The notes beneath the pieces are model-generated. The model worked only from the letters and a program-made list of their open reading frames with translations. It ran no database searches and was not told the DNA's origin. Both the position numbers and the translations under genes were made by a program. A DNA stretch of 64,000 bases from Chrysogorgia sp. JL179-B06. Lineage: Eukaryota; Cnidaria; Anthozoa; Scleralcyonacea; Chrysogorgiidae. The stretch spans positions 1,246,001 to 1,310,000 of the forward strand of contig JAYKKM010000250.1 in assembly GCA_035772405.1 (NCBI GenBank), written 5' to 3'. Positions 10,961 through 20,640 of this stretch are shown here, piece after piece. Numbering within the stretch: the stretch's first letter is position 1; every line of letters starts with the position of its first letter.

Positions 10961-11184
10961 GGCGTTCAACAACGTTTTGGAAGAACTGTTGCGCGTCTTG
11001 GATGGAAATTACTCTCCAGAGGAGAAGGCCGATAAATTATCTTCTCTTAAGCGTCACTGTGAGAACCGTCTTACGAGACTATTTGAGAAAAATAAGGATG
11101 CAAGTGTTTATCTGTGCAACTTAGCGAAGTTACAGTTCCCACGCAGCCAGAAGCGACGATCTTCGAGTCATGCGCCAGTGAGGT
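10961..11184 (+). CDS. Exon 1 of the hAT gene
   Basis: ATG at 10961 lies in a good initiation context (CACCATGGC), which is why it is preferred to the in-frame ATG at 10926. The exon encodes 74 residues, helical and charged ('VLEELLRVLDGNYSPEEKAD', then a basic 'RSQKRRSSSHAP'), and ends at a strong donor (GTGAG/GTAAGC). No domain is recognised. It is the only coding-like segment between the left TIR and the OTU exon, so I infer it is the first exon of the transposase gene. The next acceptor would be near 14617. Confidence 0.5.
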
Positions 11185-12570
11185 AAGCGTTAGCTCATGA
11201 ATAATAAACAGTTTGTCTTATTGGACTAGTGATATACAGTACTTGATATGCTAATGAGTCCGTTATTGTGTTTGTTGTGATGAAATTGAATTAATTTAAC
11301 TTCTCAGTGAGTCAGTGTCGCTGAGACCGAGTTACTATTTTTAAAATCATTTAATATATTTAACCAATGTGCCTGTGCAGTGGTCGGGGGCCTTCCACCT
11401 TCACAGGACAGTCTTGTCGTACTACACATGAGCTAAAAACCATGGTTTTTATATAGCCGTGTTCTCTAATACTTACAGTATTACACAACTCTGTTGCCTG
11501 CCCTTTGCTAGTGCTGTGGTGTTTATTAAATTCATAATGTAGTACCTGTAGTTTATAGATTAGTGGAAATGGAATTTCTGCAGTCAAATCACAATCGACT
11601 ATTCATTGACAAATCAATTGACTCTCACTAGTCCAAATCTCTAGCTACAGTACATGTACATTACTATCTTATTCTATTTTATTCTTGGTGAATGCTTAGC
11701 CATTTGGCAGCTTAAATTTGTCTGATTGAACTACCCTCAGTCTACCTAGTTCTACATGTATAATTATTTAATTATGACAACTGCATGCTGATGAAAAGCA
11801 TTTGATGCATCGTACCATAATAGTACAAGTGAAGTTGACTGAGTTTCCTATTTAGTGCAATACATGGATGCGATTGGTTTTTTTTATCTGGTACTTAGTG
11901 CCCGCCAATTTTATTCAGCACAGTGAAGAGCCCTGATGCCTGTTTGCCCCTTAATGAGTTAACAGGCCCACAAGCCTTTGAAGAATATACTAATACAGTA
12001 TAAACAAGCTGCCACAGAAGAAATGATTGCACTTGACCAAGTGTTAGCAGAGAATCTCATTCTCTGCTAACAGAATAGATATAGTGATATGATTGGCCTA
12101 TAAGACTATAATGTCTGTAGGCTCACAGACGATTTCACTTGTTTTAGACAATAGAAAGCACTATGCTGGAAAATAATAATAGAAAGCACTATATCACTAT
12201 ATTTGATATTTAATTAATTGTGAAACCTACAACCTCTCATGAAATGGGTTGTGGCCAATGCATTGGTTCATTTCACTGCTGCACCGGGCAATTGTATGAG
12301 AGTGCCTGTCTCTTAGTGGGTTAACTATGCTGATGGTTAACCCATGAAGGGGTAGGACAGGTACAGGGTACTATTTTACTTGTTTTAAAAGTGTTGTGAC
12401 CACTTACAGTATGTAATAAACTAATGAGCTGTTGAATTTATTTGTACAGCTGCCATTCATTACAGGTTCTGTATCGACAGCTGATATTGACATTAACCTA
12501 GTAAATGTGCCAGAAATCCAATCACATATTTTGCCACAAACCATTTTTCATGTGCAAGAATATGCAGAGT
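11185..12570. other. hAT intron, no gene
   Basis: Presumed intron between exon 1 and the OTU exon. AT-rich, with no domain-bearing frame and no repeat that I can define. Confidence 0.4.
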
Positions 12571-13079
12571 ATAATTAACTATTATAGTACTAGAAATACG
12601 AATTCGCAATAATCCCCTCTCCCGCCTTTTCTACCCCCCCCCCCCTACGGGAATTTCTCCATCCACGGTGACCAGACCTCGCACGCCGTGGCCGTGTATT
12701 TCTGTTTTGCAAAAATTCACAATTTCCAAAAGCCCGTTTCGTCAAAGAAATGTTTGAACGTTATCTCGGCCAATATTTAACCGATTTAAACTCTGAAAAC
12801 AGATTTGGAATTAGCGAGTAAACATACATAACATACGCGTTTACTATATTACGAGAACGTGAGTACCCTTCGTAAAAACGGTTTATGTACTTCGAAATTA
12901 GTCGATTATAAACTGGTCACTTCATCGTATATTATTTTGAACGTTATCTCGATCAATATTTAACCGTTTTCAATTCTGAAAACAGATTTGGAATTAGCGA
13001 GTCAAAATACATGACATATGTGTCTACTATATTACGAGAACGTGAATACCCTTCGTAAAAATGGTTTATGTAATATATG

Positions 13080-13510
13080 AAACACGAGGAAGAGTGTTTC
13101 ATCAGGATATACAAACACCGAGACGTTTGTTGAAAACCGAGGCGAAGCCGAGGTTTTTTAACAAACTTCGAGGTGTTTGGATATCCTGATGAAACACTCT
13201 TCCGAGTGTTTCATATTACATCTCAAACAAATCAGTATTTTAAGAGAAAATCGAGGTGAAAGTTGGCTTAATTTATGTAATTTCTTCCTCCAATATCCAA
13301 ACCACCGTCTCGGTGCTGATTTCCTTTGTTTTCGGCTCATGAATTATTAATGAGTTTGAGATGTAATATATGAACAACGAGAGCGAGTGTTTCACCGGGA
13401 TATCCAAACACGAGAAAATAATGGTGAAAACACGAGCGCGCGGCGCGAGTGTTTTTGTCCATTGTTTTCGAGTGTTTGGATATCCCGGTGGGACACGAGC
13501 TCGAGTTGTT
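13080..13510. repeat. Two large imperfect palindromes
   Basis: The first (about 13083-13211) has arms of ~60 bases meeting near 13144, with AAACACTC/GAGTGTTT and ATATCCTGATGAAACAC at the outer parts. The second (about 13366-13510) has similar arms around an 'AAACACGAGCGCGCGGCGCG' centre. Both share the 'GGATATCC.AAACAC' core sequence, so they are copies of one foldback unit. Confidence 0.8.
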
Positions 13511-13834
13511 TAGATAGCTTCTGAAATGAATGGAGAGGTAAGAGAATGTTTTCGTTTGCTGATTTGAATAGAATTTCTAACGAAGGATATCGTAATTAGG
13601 AATTCTATTGAGATATTACACAATGCATAACTGAAGTGGGTTTTCCACGATGAATAGATAATGATAAATTAAATAGTGGAGTTGAGATGATTGTGATGCA
13701 TGGTAGAGGGTTTTGTTTCTGCGAGTATTAAACTGGACAAGTGTGTGTTTACTGGCTGTAACATTAGATTTGTGGTAGACGACAAAGAGTGAATAAAGGA
13801 ATTTTGTGTGTGAATTTGTTTGCTGACTTGATTT

Positions 13835-13902
13835 TGCATACGTAATTAAGATATTTGATCCAAACACTAGTGTTTGGATCAAATATCTTAATTACGTATG
13901 CA
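13835..13902. repeat. 68-bp perfect palindrome
   Basis: Exactly self-complementary with no loop; the centre is CACTAG/TGTG-type 'ACACTAGTGT' at 13868/13869. The arm begins TGCATACGTAATTAAGATAT. Same AAACAC core as the two larger palindromes nearby. Confidence 0.95.
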
Positions 13903-14617
13903 GCTGAAATCTTTTGTCTGGCGGTGTTTGACCGGGGTATCCAAACAGCATCATGTGACCGAATGCTTACATGCTATTGGTTTATTTACTCATGAATTAT
14001 TAACGAATTTTAGAAGTACTTAGAAAGTTAGTCGGCTTTGTCGGCTATGATTATCTCGATCAATATATAAACGTTTTCAATTCTTTAAACAGATTTGGAA
14101 TTAGCGAGTCAAAATACATAACATACCCTTCGTAAAAATGGTTTATGTACTTAGAAATTAGTCCGGGCTTGGTCGGCTATGATAATCTCGATCAATATAT
14201 AACCGTTTTCTATTCTGAAAACAGATTTGGAATTAGCGAGTCAAAATACATACTCGGATTCGGATTTCTATTTCCTCAAAAAACTATGTCTCTTGTGACG
14301 GTTCAATTTAATCTGAGTATCTAGTTACCAGTGCCACATTTTCCGATGCCGCGCATGAGGACGGTTGATGCATATATATATATATATATATATATACCTA
14401 TAAACTGATCCTAGAATAAGGAATGGCTTGGATCTCGCGTGATAAGGGACTAAACGCCGGTCGATATTAGCACCCTCGCCCTCAGGCCTTGGGCGAGGGG
14501 ATAATTAACTATAACTATTCAGTATTTAATGTGTGAAGTACATATTATAATAGGACCCTAAATGAGTTCAATTTGTATCATTTCTCATGGTATTGTGCAT
14601 TTCTATATCTTTCAATC

Positions 14618-15687
14618 ACCTTTAGAACTACGGGATGGCAACTGTCTCTACAATGCATGCTCTCTAGCACTGTGTGGTAGTGAAACCATGGCCATATATA
14701 CCTTCGGTGCCTCGTCAGTATTGAGCTTTATACAAATGCTCAGTATTATTCTTCTCACCCTTTGATTGAACAGCAACATAATAAAGGTGCATTTAGTTGC
14801 AGAGGAAATGCTTTTGCCATGTGTATGTCAGATAAGGCATTGGATTCTTTGACATGGGCAGATCCTTCAAAGGCTGTTGTTGCAGAAGTTTACAATAATG
14901 CTAACAACCGTAAATATGCTTCGTTTCTTTGTCTTCTTTCACTATCAAGTGTACTTGAGCTCCCGATTGAATCATACTATCCAATTCCCATTTCTGAGGT
15001 AGCTAGCGAGGAAGATTCCAATGATGGCAGTGCCCTTGAAGTGATGGATGCCAATGCCATTATGTTTAATTGCACTGTTTTCCCCAGGGATGCAAGAGGA
15101 GATATGACTGAGAGGATTCATATTTTCCCATGTGCTATGATGCCAATAGGGTACCTTGAAAACCATTATGTTGCCCTTTGTCAGCCAAAAAACACCAGTC
15201 TTTCGTTGAGTCAGGAACACTTCCTCATCAAGCCATTATTTCCCAATGTTACTTTTGACCCTGCTGAATCTTCGACGTCAAATACTGAAGCAAATACCTG
15301 CACTGATATTCCTCAGTTTCAAATTCCTGAAAATACTCTAAATATACATAAAAATACAAAACGAAACGTCCAAAGATCTGGTGGATATAAGTTAAAGCAA
15401 GCCCTTCTAGACCAGCTATTGCCAAGAAAAAGAAAGTGTGATGGTCAAGATGAGCAGGTACAGGTACATGTACCTTCCCAATGTAAGATGGCAAAAAATC
15501 AGATGATAGCTTGCCCTTCTACTCCTACATTAGAAACACCAACAGCATCGGCTTCTGAAACTACTGCCAGTAGTGACACAATTTCCTTTTCGAAAGATAT
15601 TGGTAACTTTGTTAATAAGGCCGACAAGTTAACCGATCAACAAAAATACGAGCTCCTCTGCAATGTTTGGAGACCTGAGCCAGAATG
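14618..15687 (+). pseudogene. OTU-like cysteine protease domain of the hAT gene
   Basis: Follows a good acceptor (TTTCAATCACCTTTAG at 14602-14617). It opens with 'LRDGNCLYNACSLALCGSE', the OTU signature in which Asp and Cys of D-G-N-C are catalytic, and about 170 residues later has 'LENHYVAL', the matching His region. OTU enzymes remove ubiquitin from proteins. A frameshift lies near 14700: the frame ending at 14765 is replaced by one starting just before 14762 that runs to 15727. The last ~100 residues are a Ser/Thr-rich linker with a basic patch 'LPRKRKCDG', a plausible nuclear signal. A further one-base shift near 15687 separates it from the transposase half, to which intact relatives would be fused. 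Confidence 0.75.
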
Positions 15688-17801
15688 TCTTTCCTGCAAA
15701 TGGGAACAAGAGAAGGTTTCGTTATGAGTGGTTGAAATTGTTTCCATGGTTGGCTTACTCAAAGGTTCTTGATGGTGCATTTTGCGTGAATTGTGTCCTG
15801 TTTGGAGGCGAAAGCACCCATAATGCCAGCAAACTCCAGAGGCTTTTTAAAGCTCCCTTGAGCTCATGGAAAGTGGCAGTACCAAGATTTCGTGAGCATC
15901 TTGAAAAATCTCAACTCCATAAAACAGCCACCATTCGTGTGACACTGTTCAAGTCGTCGATGGAGAACAGGTCTACACAAATCGACGTGCAGCTGAATGA
16001 GTTGAAACATAAGCAAGTTGAGGAGAACAGGGCAAAACTGCGACCCATTATTGAAGGTGTGATTCTTTGTGGCAGGCAAAATTTCAGTCGATGACTCACG
16101 GGATCAGGAGTCCAAAGACAAGAACCCAGGAAATTTCATTGAAATTGTGAAGTATGGAGCAAGATGTGCAGGTGTTTCAGACTCCGAGTTTCTTCACAGC
16201 AATCCCCGAAATGCAACCTACAGGTCGAAGACTACACAAAATCAGGTTATCGAAATCTGTGGTGAACTGATTTTAGAAATGATTGTGGGCAAGATCCAGA
16301 AGGCAAATTTTTTTTCAATTCTTGCTGATGAAGCAACGGATTGTGCAAACCTGGAGCAGATGTCTCTTGTTATTCGTTTTGTGGATACGAAACGTCAAAT
16401 TTGAGAAGAGTTCCTTGGTTTTGCGCATTGTGAACTTGGTCTGACGGGAGAGGCAATATCTGCTACTATTTTGAATTCTCTTGATGAGCTTGGCTTGTCG
16501 ATTTAAAATTGTCGTGGACAGGGGTACGATGGAGCGGGAAATATGGCTGGCAGGCTTTCCGGAGCGGCAACGCGAATTCAAGCTGTTCAGAGTAAGGCTG
16601 TCTATGTCCACTGCAATTCGCATGTTTTGAATTTGTGTGTGGCATCATGTTGTAAGGAGCAGTTGGTTAGAAATATGATGGAAACTGTTTGTGTTGCTAC
16701 TGAATTCTTCAACTTTTCACCAAAGCGTTATGCATATTTGCAGAAGATCATGAAGGAACTATTTCCCGATTCTAAACGCTCGCATCTTATTGATGTTTGT
16801 AAAACAAGATCGATTGCGAGGATTGATGGCTTAGTCGTATTTGTAGAAGATTTTACCGCCATTGTTCGATGTTTCGAGGAAATCAGGGACAACGACGACC
16901 AGTCTTGGAACAGAGAATCTACCCAGAAAGCAAGCAGCTTGTACCACAGTATTATTTCTTTTCAGTTAATTTTGACCCTAGTTGTCGTTTGCAGATGCCT
17001 CGAATTAACCCGCCCTCTCACCCTTCAGCTTCAGTTTTCTGCAATTGATGCTGGTTCTGCACGCGAAAAAGTGTCCCTGCTTTATGTGATGCTTGAGAAG
17101 TTTCGTTCTGGCGTGAAGGAAAGACATAATGTATGGTACGAAGAAGCGGAAACCCCAGCCCAAAGTGTCGGAACAGTGCCAGAGAAACCAAGGACTACGG
17201 GTCGCCAAAAACATCGAGCTAACATGCCTGCTGAATCAGTGTTCGAGTATTATCGTCGTGTGGTTACAATCCCATTTTTGAACCATTTAATGACGCAAGT
17301 TCAAATTCGCTTTTCTGAAACTAACCTTAATGTGATGAAGCTGTATATGGGCTACCAAGGAACGTCGTGACCTACCCTGACTGGAAAACTCATTTCGCCC
17401 AGTTTCTTGAAATATACAAGGATGACCTTCCAAGCCCACGTTTTCTCTACAGCGAATTGGAATCATGGAGTGAAGTATGCCGCAAGACTAAAGGTAGTCT
17501 ACCATCCAACCTCACTCAAGTTTTGCCATTCATAGATCAATTCACCTTTCCCAATATTCTTACAGTATTTGGCATTTTTGCCACCATCCCAGTCACAACT
17601 TGTACTTGCGAGAGGTCCATCTCTGGTTTTCGGCGTTTGAAAACGTATTTACGTAATAAAATGAAGGAAGGACGGTTAAATGGTCTGGCCCTACTTAGTG
17701 TTCATAGGAAACATTGTCCTAAGACAGATGCCGTTATTGACAGGTTTGCTGCCAAACATTCAAGAAGAATGACTCTGTGTGACATTTCGAATGATGATTA
17801 A
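15688..17801 (+). pseudogene. hAT transposase, TTF finger + DUF4371 + dimerisation domain
   Basis: Domain order: TTF-type zinc finger ('KRRFRYEWLKLFPWLAYSKV', 'GAFCVNCVLFGG', 'FREHLEKSQLHKTA'), then the DUF4371/RNase-H-like core ('FFSILADEATDCANLEQMSL' carrying the first catalytic Asp, 'GQGYDGAGNMAGRLSG', 'VHCNSHVLNLCV'), then the C-terminal dimerisation region ('ATIPVTTCTCERSISGFRRL', 'RLNGLALLSVHR'). It catalyses excision and 8-bp-target insertion. Breaks: a frameshift near 16085, in-frame TGA at 16402 and TAA at 16504, and another frameshift near 17360. Same family as the gene at the left edge of the window. Ends at 17801, upstream of a minisatellite that lies in the 3' region of the element. 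Confidence 0.9.
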
Positions 17802-17914
17802 CTCGGAATTTGAAAGTACAGTAAGTAGAAATGAGTGAAGATGTAAAACTGTGAGGTGTAACGTTTCGAGCGAAGGCAATTTCTATTATCTTACCGTTCT
17901 GTCACTGTTTCAGG

Positions 17915-18445
17915 ATGATTTTGAACTGAACATTCTTCCTAACTGTCATCTTGTTGCTGATTTTGAACTGAACATTCTTCGTAACTGCCATCGTGTTGCT
18001 GCTTCGAGATGATTTTGAACTGAACATTCTTCCTAACTGCCATCGTGTTGCTGTTTCGAGATGATTTTGAACTGAACATTCTTCCTAACTGCCATCGTGT
18101 TGCTGTTTCGAGATGATTTTAAACTGCACATTCTTCCTAACTGCCTTCTTGTTGCTGTTTCAAGATGATTTTGAACTGAACATTCTTCCTAACTGCCATC
18201 GTGTTGCTGTTTCGAGATGATTTTAAACTGAACATTCTTCCTTCTTGTTGCATTCTTCCTTCTTGTCGCTGTTTCGAGATGATTTTAAACTGAAGATTCT
18301 TCCTAACTGCCATCATGTTGCTGTTTCGAGATGATTTTGAACTGAACATTCTTCCTAACTTCCATCTTGTTGCTGATTTTCAACTGAACATTCTTCCTAA
18401 CTGCCATCGTGTTGTTGTTTCGAGATGATTTTAAACTGAAGATTA
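17915..18445 (+). repeat. 52-bp minisatellite, about 10.5 copies
   Basis: The unit is built on 'GATGATTTTGAACTGAACAT' and 'TCTTCCTAACTGCCATCGTG'. Most units are full length; two lack the 'GTTTCGAGAT' part and one contains a local ATTCTTCCTTCTTGTTGC duplication. It lies 115 bp after the hAT stop codon, inside the element. Confidence 0.95.
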
Positions 18446-18510
18446 GATTCAATTTAAAAAAAACAAACCTAGGATTTATTCCTATTTCGCTGGATATGGA
18501 ATGGACATAT

Positions 18511-18592
18511 CAAAAGGGGTGCATAATAATGCAGTTTTGCACAGAAGAACTGCATTATTAAGCATCCACTTTGAATATAACCCTTTTGATTT
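18511..18592. repeat. Hairpin in hAT subterminal region
   Basis: Arms 'TCAAAAGGGGTGCATAATAA' and a near reverse complement ending 'CCCTTTTGA' enclose 'GCAGTTTTGCACAGAAGAACTGC'. A stem of about 30 bp with bulges. Confidence 0.7.
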
Positions 18593-18872
18593 CAGAAACG
18601 AAAAATATTAAGGTAAGTACATGATGGTGAGGAGTGGAACAGCTATTGCAAAATTTTTGGTTTAATTTTTTATTGTTTTGTTCCATATTTTCCCCTAAAT
18701 TTTTGGTTCATGCTTGGTGTTGGATACGTTGGAAATATTGCTCAAAACGCAGGAAATGGTGTTTCTGGGGTTTAAAATTTCAAAATTTTCCAGGGCCAAT
18801 TCCCCCCTACCCCCTAGATTGGTGTCGTCACAGTTTCTGCTACAGTCAGATTTTAGGCTAGATCTGCCCGTG

Positions 18873-19140
18873 TATATATACATGTATTAACACATCCAAA
18901 CATTACCGATATATAGTGACTGCCACATAGGCAGTACATATGTCAATCATCCACCAGTACATCATTGTAACCTTTGCTCACCATCTGAGTCTCGGTGGCT
19001 CAATGGTCAGAGCGTTTCACCGGCAATCAGAAGGTTACAGGTTCTATTCCTGTCTGGGACTCAGAATCATTTTTCTGAGGATACAAGCTTCACGATCGTC
19101 CATGTATCATCAATACTGCAGCTTTATCAGCAAGCAATCT
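18873..19140 (+). repeat. tRNA-derived SINE-like repeat, right of hAT
   Basis: Begins with the right half of the interrupted flank ('TGTATTAACACATCC'), then a tRNA-like head with A box 'GTGGCTCAATGGTCAGAGC' and B box 'GGTTACAGGTTCTATTCC'. Closely similar sequence at 20.3-20.64 kb. No proper anticodon loop, so not a working tRNA gene. Confidence 0.75.
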
Positions 19141-19224
19141 AAAATCCTGCATGGCATTAAACTTGTCATGCATTAATTATGCTACTGTTTTATTTAATAT
19201 GATACATAATTCTATAAAACTTTG

Positions 19225-19340
19225 CACTGTCCTTGGGACCTAGTTGTTCATGGCGAATGATATTAAAATTGGACATAGCCATAGGAAACCATAGGAAAAG
19301 TTTGCGAAGAGGTTTGTCGTTGACTGTACTTGTATCGACT
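19225..19340 (+). repeat. Fragment of the 0.73 kb tandem-repeat family
   Basis: 'TTGTTCATGGCGAATGATAT' and 'TTTGCGAAGAGGTTTGTCGT' match, with substitutions, the segment at 8228-8275 and 8955-9000 of the tandem units. Confidence 0.65.
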
Positions 19341-19424
19341 GGCAACTTTGTGGTGCGAGCTGAAGCTTATGTATATATGCGCGTTTATAACTTTATATAT
19401 GTTGTTTATATTACGTTTATGCGA

Positions 19425-19590
19425 AGCGCCGGCCGAAGGCCTGAGGGCGAGGGTGCTAATATCGACCAGCATTTAGTCCCTTATCACGCGAGATGCAAGG
19501 CGATCCTGATCTCGGATTTATTTGTTTATATATATATATATATATATGATCAATATGTCCTCATGCGCGGCATCGGAAAATTTGGCCCTG
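19425..19590 (-). repeat. Inverted copy of the nested element's GC-hairpin end
   Basis: 'GGCCTGAGGGCGAGGGTGCT' to 'GTCCTCATGCGCGGCATCGG' is the reverse complement, with small changes, of 14345-14500, including an (AT)n run at about 19530. With the start-like sequence at 21470-21500 it may delimit a second, reversed family member, though the interiors do not match obviously. Confidence 0.65.
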
Positions 19591-20289
19591 GTAACTAGAT
19601 AGACAGAAGCTGATTGGTAGACCTCTGCATTTGAATTAATATTTAAATTGCAACCGTCACATGATTGCGAATGCAAAAATTGAAACGGTATTGAAACGGT
19701 TTTTTTGGTACGTTAAATTTGGCGTAATTTAAATTGACGCCAGCGCGACAAACCGCTTTCCGGAAGAAGCCGCCATTCACCGACGGCGAAATTTATATTG
19801 CCATAAAAACCAGCCATTTCCTCACAACATCATCGGATGTAGCAATGTTTGTTTTTAACAAACATTACTATAGACATTATCAGCTGATTTCATGACGAAA
19901 CTGTAGTGTTGAAGGACAAGATAATCAAAGACAGGCACAAGTAAAAGGTAAATACATTGTCACAGACTCACCGGTCTGTGTTGAGCAATTAATTTGCCTT
20001 TTCTGCATAGTTTGTTTTGGTTTATAGGGTTAGTAATTTGGTTAGGATTAGGGTTAGGTTTAGGATTTTGGTGATATTTACCAGCATTGTATTGAAATTA
20101 TAAATACTATGCTTGATAATTAAATTAGCATATATATACAGTAGTTTAGGGTGAAAAAACATGCATACTATTGCTGTGTTTATATGACCTAGGCCTGGCC
20201 TACAATTTTGTAGCAATAAACAAGCATTACTGTATACTTGTCAGTGTTAATATATACACTGCTGTAGTGAATAAGGGAGTGCTCGGGGG

Positions 20290-20640
20290 GAAACAGACGA
20301 TACAGTACATGGATGATTGTCAAGCAAGCTCATATCCTCAGAAAAATTATTCTGTGTCCCGGACAGGGATAACTTCCTGATTTCCAGTGAGATGCTCTAA
20401 CCATTGAGCTACCAAGACTCAGATGGCGAGTGAAGGTTCTATTGATATGTCTGCCTAAATGCAGCTCGCATTTGCATACACAGCAGTGTATATATTAACA
20501 CACCCAATCATTACTGATATAGTAACTGCGGCATAGGCAGTACATATCATTAGAACAGTACATCATTGTAACCTCTCTCCATCTGAATCTCGATGGCTCA
20601 ATGGTTAGAGGCCGTCACTGGCAATAAGGTTATAATTTTT
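20290..20640. repeat. Inverted pair of tRNA-derived SINE-like units
   Basis: A reverse-strand tRNA-like head at about 20356-20430 (its reverse complement has 'GGTAGCTCAATGGTTAGAGC') and a forward head at about 20588-20640 ('GATGGCTCAATGGTTAGAGG') face away from a centre containing 'ACAGCAGTGTATATATTAAC'. CTGCCTA/TAGGCAG flank the centre. This centre is the uninterrupted version of the hAT insertion site. Confidence 0.75.

Larger units (their letters stand above)
12750..14265 (+). repeat. Four dispersed copies of an internal ~90-150 bp repeat
   Basis: Units start near 12751, 12939, 14053 and 14187 and share 'ATCTCGATCAATAT', 'ACAGATTTGGAATTAGCGAG' and 'CCCTTCGTAAAAATGGTTTA'. They are arranged as two pairs on either side of the palindrome block, all in the same direction. 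Confidence 0.8.
12583..14500. mobile_element. Nested 1.9 kb palindrome-rich element with 12-bp target duplication
   Basis: The 12-mer ATAATTAACTAT occurs exactly at 12571-12582 and 14501-14512, on either side of a 1,918-bp segment inside the hAT intron. The segment begins TATAGTACTAGAAATACG and ends with a GC-rich hairpin (CCCTCGCCC ... GGGCGAGGG) plus G. It has no coding capacity. Similar termini recur in opposite orientation near 19430-19500 and 21470-21500, and a start-like piece near 4975, so this is a repeat family. Helitron-type or retroposed origin are both possible; TIRs of classical type are not evident. Confidence 0.65.
10411..18872 (+). mobile_element. hAT transposon with OTU-protease/transposase gene, ~8.5 kb
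   Basis: Left end CAGTGGCGGATCTAGA and right end (reverse complement CACGGGCAGATCTAGC) form an imperfect hAT-type TIR. The subterminal DNA at both ends repeats 'CTGTAGC/GCTACAG' motifs, as hAT transposases require. Flanking octamers AGTGTATA and TATATATA are degenerate target duplications (5 of 8 identical). The single gene inside reads on the plus strand: exon 1 at 10961, then an OTU-like domain, TTF finger, DUF4371 and dimerisation domain (14618-17801). A 1.9 kb nested insertion sits in the large intron and a 52-bp minisatellite in the 3' region. The gene has at least four frameshifts and two in-frame stops, so the element is not autonomous now. Confidence 0.8.

Noticed and set aside
18137..18349. 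70-codon minus-strand ORF
   Set aside because: Wholly made of the 52-bp minisatellite; a product of repeat periodicity.
18986..19063. tRNA gene
   Set aside because: A and B boxes and an acceptor stem can be drawn, but the anticodon arm does not fold with a U33; similar units are dispersed, so it is SINE-derived.
20035..20075. Telomeric repeat
   Set aside because: Only a few degenerate TTAGGG-like units; like those at 6.42 and 41.28 kb they are interspersed, not a telomere.
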